Below are positions 54,181 through 64,000 of a stretch of DNA of 64,000 bases, in pieces. Made by a program: the position numbers and the translations under genes. Within the stretch, counting starts at the first letter, position 1, and every line of letters starts with the position of its first letter. Source of the DNA: Clytia hemisphaerica (lineage: Eukaryota > Cnidaria > Hydrozoa > Leptothecata > Clytiidae); NCBI GenBank assembly GCA_902728285.1, contig CACVBU010001035.1, positions 114,735 through 178,734 of the forward strand, given 5' to 3'. Below the pieces are notes generated by a model. That model ran no database searches. It saw only the letters and a program-made list of their open reading frames with translations, and was not told the origin of the DNA.

Positions 54181-55102
54181 ACTCAAGCTAGTTAGTTAAT
54201 AATGAGCTTTTGAAAATTACCAAATTTCCCTTCTCAACACAAGGTACTTTCGGTAGCTATTTAGAAAAAATTCTTCACAATTTTTAGGTTATATTCCCAT
54301 GAATCTTAGCTTGCCAGTACTTGGAATTCACATATAATATGTATCATTTGCACCATTTTCAGTCTGAAATACTGACAAAATATTACTATAGAGTCAATTT
54401 AAGTGTTGAGAGGGTCAAGTTTTTTATTACTGTAATTTTTGTTTCTATAGAAATTAGAAGAATGGAGCTTTTTGAGTAACAGATGAAAAAAACCCAGCAA
54501 AAACAACACATACTTTTTGTTTACTTTTTTGTTAAAATCCCATTGTTTTTACCTGAATCTCAAGGTCTTTCTGGGAAAAAATTCTCAAAGGTTTGCAAGT
54601 GTGATAACAGTAATAGACCATTTTCATGCCTTAACTTCTTGTTTGAATCTTTTCAAATAAATAAGTCAAAAGTATTATTTTAGCAACCCTTCAAAATCTC
54701 GCTTTTAAACAGACCCAAAAATTTGAAACTTCAAATGTTGCTTGATGGGTGATCAGATGGCAAAATTAAGTAGACCCCCTAAAGGATCATCTGTACAGAA
54801 TTTCATGTTTTTTTCACCATTTAAAGTACTTCCACATAATTATGTGGAGTTTCTAAATTTTGCTAGTAAACCAATGATAAATTGCTGGACTGAACATGAG
54901 TGTTGATGGCATTATTATGCAAATAGAGTTAACAGATGATTTAATTATCCTCCCTCCTTCCATATGTCTCTAGTGAAAACCATCTCTAAACTGCCTAAAA
55001 TTGTTTAGATTTTTCAGGTCAGCCACCGATATAACTGTTTATTATTATTTCTTATTTTATCTCTTTTAGTAATTGAAATATTGTTTTCAAAATAAAATAG
55101 AT
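54181..55102. other. Upstream region of NCAPG
   Basis: No repeat or ORF was recognised. TCTCTTTTAG at 55060-55069 resembles a splice acceptor 33 bp before the ATG, so a non-coding first exon may lie within this stretch. Confidence 0.45.
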
Positions 55103-58100
55103 ATGGCAGACAATCTTGTATCGGAAATGCGGAAGCTTTTTAACATGGCTCAAGATGGAGTTGTAGCATCCAAGCTGTGCAATATGATGGAAGATATCCA
55201 AAAGAACAACAACGAGGATGCTTTTTATGCTGGCTTCATCAATCATCTACAAAAAGCCATGGTTTTTTATAATGCTGCAACGTGTGTTGAGAGAGTGATG
55301 GAGTTTGCTGCTGCTTTCACTACTTTTGCAACTATCAAGAAACAGAAAGAAGCAAAGGTAAATTTTTATTTTTGTTGGGTAGGCTCAAAATATTTTGATT
55401 CACTGCATTGCCATTGATTTGCTAAAAGGAAAGTATACACATTAAAAAGTTAAAAAGTGTTGTATAGTCTTTTTTTAACTTGCACACCCTTTCTTATTTT
55501 GTTATAATGAAGAAATCTCATTGCGTCATCAAAGAAAAATATTTTGATGTTTCAAAATGAAATTGAAATCATTCACTATTTTTCAAGGAAGGAGATTCCA
55601 TGGCAAGTGAGCTGGAAGATGACGTCACAGAAGTCTTCTTAGCAAACATCTTGAAATTTTTGGTACAAAATCATAACTCAAGAGATAAAGCTGTTCGATA
55701 TCGGTGTTGCCAACTCATCAATAAGATCTTGAATTGCATGGGAGAAGATGCCATGATAGGTAAGGATGGCTGTGATTGCTTGCTAGTCATTTCTTTTGTA
55801 CCCTTTGGAGACTGGTAAAGAAAATAAAAGAAAATCTCTTCTTGAGGACGGTATCAAAAACACAAGTTTAGGAGTTCTCCTGTGAAAAATGTAAGATATC
55901 CTTGCATTGATGGGATAAGGTAACGTCAATATAGTTAAGCTATTTGATTGCTAAAAATAGTTTGCACTCTAGAGACTTAGGAAAATGTCTCTGGAGTTTC
56001 GGTGAAATTTTTCTCAGTTTGATTTAGTTGTAAAATGTAGCCTAATAACATGCGCCAAGAAAAAATATTCCTCGTAAATTCATTACCAGTTGCTGACCAC
56101 GGGTTGATATTGTATTAATATACTGCGTTCATTCTTAGTTAGTTTGCTCACTTAAATTTGGTTTACTCAGTTTCTCCATGAACATATAAATGACTGGACA
56201 TCCATCTCCTTTGTTTTTTTTGTAGAAAGCGCTGCTTCGTTGTCGCCTCGTTAAAAACATAAAGTGAAACAATAAATTTTGATGATATACCTCTTAGGAA
56301 TACCTTGCTAACAACGTCAAAACTTCGACAAAAGTCTCTGTTGTTCTACTCTTTTCAAGTCTTTTAATCTATATGATAATTGATAACAGAGGAAAAATTG
56401 TCGTCAGCTTGTCAAAACTCCTACCAATATTTCTAAATTTTGACTTAAAAGTGTCAAAATTTTAGAGAGTGTCACATTCAAATTTTGATATTCATATGAC
56501 ACAGGCTCTCAAATTTGGCAAGCTATTTTTTTTCAAGTCATAAAAATTATTGGAGTGACAAAAGTGATTCAAAAGTATACACGCAGTTGAAATTCTGCAT
56601 TTTAGAGGTGAAAGTGCTGGTAAAATATATTGCAAACTTGTGAAAAAATATTGAGAATAATTTTTTTTGTGAATTGGGACTAATGTTAAAGCTCTATTAA
56701 TCCTTTTACCTAAATAATTCAAAGAAATAAAATTCTGACGGAATATTGTCGGATTTTTCATATCAATTTTGAAATACAGGCGACAACGAAGCTAGATGTC
56801 CAGTCATTTATATGTTCATGGTTTCTCCTTTATATCTCAAAAAATTCTTGACAACATTTTGGACTAAATTAGCTAAAAATGCCTTTGGGGGGATTTGAAT
56901 ATAATTTGAAACTCCCCTATAGAAGCATAGTAGAGGGGTTCAGCCCCCAGCATTTTTCAGGGGGGGAGGCTAAGGAAAATAGCCCCTCGGCTAAATTCTT
57001 GAAACATAGCCCCCACTTTCACAAAGCAAAATATCAAAGAAATTTTGCATGAAAATACGCAATAAATTTATTGCGCCGCAGGCTAAAAAAATTTTCAAGA
57101 GGGTTGAAACCTTCACCACAGCATAGATTTTTAACATAATTTAAAATATATGTAACCTATCATCTCTGCCCCCAATTCTATTACACAACATTCAGCCTCC
57201 CCCCTAGCAAACCAGCCCCCAGTATTTTTTGAAAAATACAGCCCCCAATCAAGCAAAAATGGTTTAGCCCCCCTAAGCTCCGGGGGGGGGGGGTGCATTC
57301 CATGCTTCAGAAGTAAATACACTTTTAACACATTTTACATTACAATACAACACAAAGCAATAGTACATTTTTTATTCTTATTAACCTTTCAGATGAAGAT
57401 CTTAGTGACAGTATTTATGAATGTATGATGATTCGAATCAAAGATAGATCACCTCGTATCCGCATTCAAGCAGTACTAGCCCTGGTTCGTTTGCAAGACC
57501 CTGAAGACGAAGAATGTCCAGTTATTGATGCTTTCTTGCATTCTATGAGAACTGATGGCAATGCAGATGTCAGGCGAACCATCGTGGCCAATATAGCTTT
57601 ATCAAGGAAAACATTACCTTACGTCATTGGTAAGGATCCTATTTATCTCATTTATCTCATTTGTTGTTAAAACAATGTGTTAAGTTTTATTTTGGTTTTT
57701 GGTTACACGTCTGATAGCTTTTTATGTTGCTCTTATGATTCGTTCAAAATTTTAAATGATTATTTAGGGAACTTCAAGAGACATACATTATTAACATAGC
57801 CTTTTACTGTTTGTGCTTACTTAATAAAAACTTTGGCTGATCACCCTATTTGTGTATCATAACTTGTATTATGTAAGAAGTAGCTTGTGTATAGTATATC
57901 GTTGACCTGACCTAACCTAAAATGGAAATGATGTGCTTTTTTAAAACGCAATTAAAAGATTTTTTTAGCTTTTACTAATTTACATACATACATGAAATCT
58001 TTTTTGTTTCCTGGCTGATATTCTTTGATTATTTTCTGATTTTTCCATGTGGATTTCATCATGACAGGTCGTACAAGAGACGTCAAAGATTCCAACCGGA

Positions 58101-61100
58101 AAAGTGCATTTCTGACACTTGCTGAGAAAGTATCCATTCGAGCTTTCACTATTGCTCAACGTGTTAAGTTATTGTCTGTGGGGCTGAAAGATCGTTCCAA
58201 TGCTGTGAAACAAGCCTGTGGTCAGATGGTGAAAGCCTGGTTACGATCTTACAATCAAGACATCTTCAAATTATTGGAAGCAATCGATCTTGAAGAATCT
58301 GTGGAATGCGCTGAGAATCTAATTGATTACATCTTGAAAGGTAATACTATAATCTATAATAAATTAAGTAGGAATTGATAAAAATACTGTTCACTCTTTT
58401 TACTATTAGCCAGAGTATTCTAAAGCAAAGTTTTAATTAAACGTTTGCTAGCCATGTAACTCAACTTCGGTGGGATGGTCTACTGCAAGAAAAGAGTGCT
58501 TATCAACGTCACTTGGCTTTTGTTATGTTGACCTGTTTTCTGATAGATTTTTCCCAATTGGATCATGACTATGACTTTGTGTAAGTTATACCTATACTTT
58601 GGTTTATTTTTAAAGAATTAAAAATTTTGATTCCAAAAATGACAAAAAAACGTTTTTATAATTTGCAGAGGCCTTACCCGAAAAGCTCCAAGAGTATATC
58701 AAACTGGTCAAAGACTTGGGTGAAGAGACAAACGGTCCAGTTAAACTTGTGACATTTGATAAGCTGACACCAGAGATCAGTTATTTTTGGTACATGTTGT
58801 GCAAACATTTGATTGGGATGGGTGAAAATGGTGAACTGATGCTTCAACAGTTGCTGCCAGAATTGACCAACTTTTGCGAATATATTAAATTGTAAGTTTT
58901 CATCAAATCTCATACCAACCATGTTTTTTGCAGAATTGTGAATTAATCGCAATGTTTATGGTGGGGAAAATATAATTTTTGTTTGAATGTTTTTATAATT
59001 TGGTTGAGAGTTTCCTCTCATAGATTGAGCGTTTGAGAAGAATTACTAAATGAGATTTACTGAAATAATAGATATCACTGAAACTACGCCACATGAATTG
59101 ATGGAACTGGAAGCCAATCCGCCATAGTTCATATTTTTTAAGTATTCAGGGGAGCGAGGATGACTCGTGGGTATGTAAATTATGACAAAAACTTTCTTGC
59201 TTGCCCTTTTCCACTGCAATACGAAAAAGAGCCAAAGTTAATCGGGCTGGGGGCTTTGCTCAATGTGTTTCGGCAACTGGATATATACTTTTGTCCATTA
59301 GGTATGCAGAAAGGAATTTCATCGATTCTGCCATCATCACAGCATTCAACGGAGATGAAAGTGGAACCCAAGAGTTCATTTTGGAATACCTCTTGAAAAT
59401 TGCTGGGCTCCTTGATTTCTCTGATGAAGTGGGAAGGTAAAAAAAATATGTTTAGCTTGAATGTAATAGGTTAGCCACATAATGTCTGCAGCGTTTTGAA
59501 AATTTTTTGGATGAAAGACAAGTATCTTTTTGACTTAGTGTTTCTGTGGAAAGGCCTCGTTGTATTCATTGTGCTAATTAATCAAATTTAATCAAACTTT
59601 TCAAAGCAATGATTTTATCGAAACTGTTTTCAAATTACGCTACTTAACTGTTACTTATCGTCGATGTAAGATTGTCGTGACCATCATTTTTCATGCATCC
59701 TTATGTCTCTTCATTAAAAAAAAATTCAGGAAGAATTTGAAGTCTTTGGTGCATGATTTATTGGTTGCAGAAACCATGCCTCTCTCCTTGGCATCAGTTT
59801 TGGTTGAAAGATACATCAATGCTGAAAGTGACGAGAATAAATTCGTCACAGACCTTGTGGAAACTATTGCAGACATCAAACAACCTCTTGTTCAAGTGGT
59901 CACTACAGCTATGAAGGAGAACAACCGAAGAAATGAACTGAAGGTGCTTAAAACACTTATTTTGATGTTTTAACCTAGACTTTAGACCTCTGAGGGTTCA
60001 CACTTAATTCTGTGAGAATTTTCTTCAGATGAGTTGAGATTGCCCATCGTCAACAACCAAGCAAGAAAACTTTTCCCAAATTCTTTGAAACAACCCTTTA
60101 AGGATTACAATATAAATCCCTTCCAATTTTCTGCTCATTTCATAATTAATCGCTTCGGCTGGCCGTTGGTCCCGTTAAAAAATCGAAAGTTTGTCTATAT
60201 GTATAAGATAATAGAATTATTCATGTAAAATATCGCCTACAAATCTGTTCTTTTTTCCATTCTAAAAGAGTACAAAAAAAGCAGGGTTCTTTGGGTTTAG
60301 CGTTATGAATCGTTTGAATCGCAGTTTAAATTAAAGAATTACAGCGACCCCTTCAGCTTCGAAGTCCGTGTAAGTAAGTCTTCATTTCTCAAAGGATTTC
60401 CTAAGTAAACTTATCACTAAGTATTCCACTTATCACTTATCTTAAATATGATTTCTTTTCTTACCTAGCTTGCAAGGATCAGAGTTGCAATTAATGAATG
60501 CCAAGAAGATCTTGACAACGCTGTCAAGTCTAATGATTTTCATCAAGCTGCAGTATTGAAAGAGCAGATGACGTCACATGAAAAAGAAAAAGAAAGTTTG
60601 TTAGATGAAATGAACATGGGCAAAATCAATGAACCTCAACGCGTGGAAAAGGTTACGGACTTTTTTTTTCGTTCGGCTATCATTGGAAACTTAACAAAGC
60701 AAGTATTCTAGGAAGTTTTCAACTAGATGAGACCAAATTAATTTATTGTTCTACGGGTCCGAATGGGTCCGACCGACCTTGTTTTTTCCAAAATCGAAAA
60801 AATAATAATATTGACTTTGTATAGCTGAGGAGCCCCTGAGGAAGGTCTTTATAAGTTTTTTACATATATCTTTAACTGTATAAGTTGAAAAAGTGTAATT
60901 TCATCCCAGAACTTAGGTAAGTTTAAAATATCACAATGGAAATAGCACGTTAGTCGCTCATCGATAAAGAGGAAGTCTACAGCCTCGAATTTTTTAGATC
61001 TTCACTTTCCGATCCATCTAGATTTTAAGAAATTCAAGACTTTTAGTTAGTGCAACCAGCAATAATTATGAGAAAACTTTTGTGATTATTTTGTATGGAA

Positions 61101-63908
61101 ATTACTTCTGTTTTCCCGGAAAAGTTTCAAATCTTTGTTTTTTTTATTTTAGGATGACCCTGAAACGATGTTAAAATGTATGACAGTTGCGTCTTCGATG
61201 CTCTACCATGTCAGAAAATCTGCTCATTTGGCTAAGTCATCAACTCTCCTAACCTTGAAAGACGAGTTGGTGAGTAGGCAACAAGAATCATATGGTTTCA
61301 GCCTTTTTTTGATCAAATCCATGCTCAAAAGATTAAAAAAACTTTTTTTTTGCCATCATTTTATTAGTTTTGCATTTGAGAGTCCACTAGACTTAAAATG
61401 AAACAATCGGGGCTGAGATATTCAACTTTTATCTACGTCACATAAAAAGGTTTTGCTTCACCAATATTTCAGAATAAAATGAAAGAAAGCTTCCATTTAG
61501 CATGAATATTTTCAGATGCTTGTTCATACTAAAACCAACTTTTATTCTTCTTTTTTTAGATTTTCGAAGGCATAAAAAATGAAGATCCATTCATTCGTAA
61601 TGAAGCCATCAAATGTCTTGGTCATATTTCGTTGATCAGCAAAGATTTTGCTGCACAACACCTTGTCCTCTTCCTTCAGGTTTGTTTGTCTTACTTATTT
61701 CTATGGTGTTGATTATGCTGGAGAATTTTACAGTTCACTTTCCACTTATCCACCATCGCCACGATAACACTATAATAGACCTTATCGGAGTTTTTTATTT
61801 TTCTAAAAAAGTGATGCATTGTGAGATTGTTTCGAGTGTATTACAATAGAAATCTCTTCGGAATTCCTCGAGGGAATTCTATTGTAATACACTCGAAACA
61901 ATCCCACAATGCATCGCTTTTTTAGAAAAATAAAAAACTCCGATAAGGTCTATTACATTGTGTCTTCGGGCCCTTGAAAACCTTGTAAATGAAAACTTTC
62001 CAACCTTGAGTGATAAAGGATTTTCTTCGAAAAACCTTGAAAATTCATTGAGCATCACTTTCTTAGCTCATGTTTATCAGTTTTTGGCTCTTGGGTTTTT
62101 TCTGCAGTTATCTTAAAAAAATCTTTTGGGTTTTTCTCGCTCGTAAATTAAAGGGAACTGAAAAATTATCTAATTAAAAGTCTCAATCATTATTATGATA
62201 AAATTTGAGTGTTTTTAAGCCTTGAAAAAGACACAGTTAATAAACCTCGAAAATCTGCTAAAATATAGTCAGAGAAACCTTGGCAACCTTAAAAAGCTCT
62301 TTGATTAGACAATCTTGTAAAGGACACAGCCAAATACCTTGATAATCTACTCTAAAAACTTTTCAAAAATGGCTAAGCTCTTCAAAATATTTTTCATTAT
62401 GATTGTTAGGTTGCCCAAGTGGATCAAGAATTATTACAAATCACATCTGTCAACACGATATTTGATTTGTTCCTCATGTATGGTCTAGAAGCTTTCAATA
62501 CCGAACAGCCCAACAGCAAGAAGAATGAAGGTATCATATTTTCTCAATGCAGTACAAAATTTTCACGATCCTCGCTTCATGAAGAAACAAAGGATGCTTT
62601 CAAATGTGGTAACTCAGAAGCAGGCCTGTGTTGATTATTTTCATCTCTCTTTATCATGCCTCAATACCGCGGACATATGGTTATGCTTGCTAATCATAAC
62701 TTGTACGCTATAAGGATAAGCGTTTATTACCAAGGATTGGATGATGCAAAACAATTGTATATCTAAGCACGTCAATGCCTTTGGGTATTTAACGACTTCA
62801 ATAAGGTCATATGGAATGTTTGGCTTGAAGCACGAAAGAAACACTGTAAAGTGTAAATTTGGATCACGTCTATTGTGTCTATGTTAATGAAATCGTTTGG
62901 ATAGGTTTTGATCCTAATAAACTTACTCCTACCAAGCATGTTATACAATCATTGATTGTTTCATAAATTATGTCATGAGCAACACCTAAATCATTTCCAA
63001 AATATTGCTTTGCGTTAGTTTATTCCCAGAGTCGAGTTCATAATAAGTTTACTCTATCATTTAAAATTAACACTTGTAATGTTTTCAAAACAAGGCAGTC
63101 GTTGCGCTCAAAGTAATTTATGAAAATGCCTATTGGTCGTCTTTTTTTTAAGAATCAAACAATGAAGAAGACACTACAATGGTTTCACAAGAAGAACAAG
63201 AAGAAACGGAAGGGAACAAAACAAATATTGAAGAAGAAGAAGGTGAAAATGAAGAGCCAACAATTATTGAAGAAACACCACCTGAAGAACAGAAAAGTAA
63301 TGCTGGCAATGCTGCAGAAAGTGTACTCGAAATTATGGTCATGTTTCTTGAAGGGGAGGTAAGATTGGGTCAAAGACCGTAGAACAACTTTATTGCGTAG
63401 ACGAGAGGCACGAAATTTGTGTAGGAGACCATATCTTAATGACACAGTAGTAGTTATCTATTTATATTATGAATAGATAATTATTGTCATATAGTGTCAT
63501 AAAAATCTGCTCTCTTACACAAATGGAAAATCTAGTTCTGTCATGTTATATAGAGTGATTAATTTCTTGTCTTCAAACTTTTGCCCAAAAAACAATCGTT
63601 TTATTTTTCGAAATAGGGGACTATTTCTCAATTGATCCCAGCCTCAGAGAACAGAAGTTTTTTTTAAATTTTATTCATTGCTGTCATTGTAACAATTTGA
63701 TGTTTTACGTTCGTATTCCTTTGTAGAGTCCAGATTTACGTACATCAGTCGCAGAAGGGATGGCTAAATTACTGATCTCTGGACGAATCGTGAGCGCAAA
63801 GATTTTGACGCGTTTGATCTTGTTATGGTATAATCCAATCACAGAGGACGACATCAAATTACGTCATTGTATTGGCGTGTTTCTTCCACTCTTCTCCTTT
63901 GAGAATAG
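55103..63908 (+). CDS. NCAPG: Condensin complex subunit 3 (CAP-G), 3' end off window
   Basis: Thirteen in-phase exons give about 812 residues: 55103-55357, 55588-55759, 57393-57629, 58068-58340, 58669-58891, 59302-59436, 59730-59943, 60469-60651, 61153-61269, 61560-61679, 62410-62530, 63153-63358 and 63727-63908. The last ends in a GTAAAC donor and the gene continues. Diagnostic phrases include ERVMEFAAAFTTF, RIRIQAVLALVRLQDPEDEE, RTRDVKD, AIQRV-like IAQRVKLLSVGLKDRSNAVK and ILLWYNPITEDDIKLRHCIG. All follow vertebrate CAP-G in order, and the repeats are HEAT-type. An acidic Glu/Thr-rich linker falls in exon 12 (about residues 684-725). CAP-G pairs with CAP-H in condensin I and helps bind DNA for mitotic chromosome compaction. 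The exon 7 donor (GTGCTT) is weak. The start is the first ATG in frame with a complete N-terminal HEAT unit. Confidence 0.93.
56176..56821. mobile_element. Inverted-repeat element in NCAPG intron 2
   Basis: Perfect 27-bp inverted termini CCATGAACATATAAATGACT... (56176 and ending 56821) are flanked by TTTCT on each side, a 5-bp TSD. GACAACGAAG / CTTCGTTGTC also pairs inside. 646 bp, no plausible ORF. Confidence 0.85.
56930..57300. repeat. AGCCCCC-rich repeat in NCAPG intron 2
   Basis: Phrases such as TTCAGCCCCCAGCATTTTTC, CCAGCCCCCAGTATTTTT and ACAGCCCCCAATC recur, ending in a G run at 57283. It is probably a decayed transposon; the limits are uncertain. Confidence 0.5.
61775..61953. mobile_element. 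Near-perfect hairpin MITE in NCAPG intron 10
   Basis: ATAGACCTTATCGGAG at 61775 pairs with CTCCGATAAGGTCTAT ending at 61953. The arms are about 80 bp with only a few mismatches, joined by a short CTTCGGAATTCCTCGAGG-like loop. TA flanks both ends. The first nine bases match the termini of 10222-11810. High arm identity suggests recent origin or gene conversion. Confidence 0.9.
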
Positions 63909-64000
63909 GTAAACTGATTGTTATTTTTAATTGTTTATAAGTCGGTCAACGTATCACCTAAATAAGTTCTTTAAAAGAAAGAACTCTTTGAAATAAGGAT
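63909..64000 (+). other. NCAPG intron 13, truncated by window end
   Basis: Begins with the GTAAAC donor. Nothing else is recognised. Confidence 0.7.

Overview
The window is animal nuclear DNA: AT-rich, genes split by GT-AG introns, short exons set among dense transposable elements, and no prokaryotic operon structure. Three host genes can be followed by protein similarity and exon phase, all on the + strand. They are a leucine-rich-repeat Roc-COR GTPase with a C-terminal Death domain (coding 18733-30672), ribonuclease kappa (32478-39024) and the condensin I subunit CAP-G/NCAPG (from 55103, running off the right edge). A fourth, small gene encodes a secreted cysteine-rich protein (43551-44139), and a damaged paralogue lies upstream (40344-40549). 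The gene content and transposon load suggest an invertebrate, perhaps a cnidarian or another early-branching animal. The species is inference only.

Layout. 1-18 kb is almost wholly mobile DNA. A minus-strand non-LTR retrotransposon (1-3292) is split by a 1.18-kb foldback element. A second foldback lies at 3662-5186. A 5.4-kb DNA transposon with 8-bp target duplications (7081-12454) has other elements nested inside it. A run of short inverted-repeat elements with readable target-site duplications (TSDs) fills 12.7-18.0 kb. The Roco gene fills 18.7-30.7 kb. RNase kappa follows; its 5.7-kb first intron holds a nested hAT-like element and a LINE with an intact reverse transcriptase ORF. 40.3-45.2 kb is a locally duplicated block around the cysteine-rich gene, flanked by two inverted copies of one element. 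45.2-54.2 kb is again a mosaic, including a four-level nest at 50.6-53.6 kb. CAP-G then occupies 55.1 kb to the end; its second and tenth introns carry inverted-repeat elements.

The three large genes do unrelated jobs: signalling or cell death, V-ATPase/RNA metabolism, and mitotic chromosome condensation. Nothing suggests they act together. The most unusual content is the transposon stratigraphy. Many TSDs are readable, two insertions can be compared with an uninterrupted relative inside the window, several families end in CAGT...ACTG with 5-bp TSDs, and many short elements carry arrays of one short, often palindromic motif. Exon joins were made by hand from splice sites and phase; no transcript or database was consulted.
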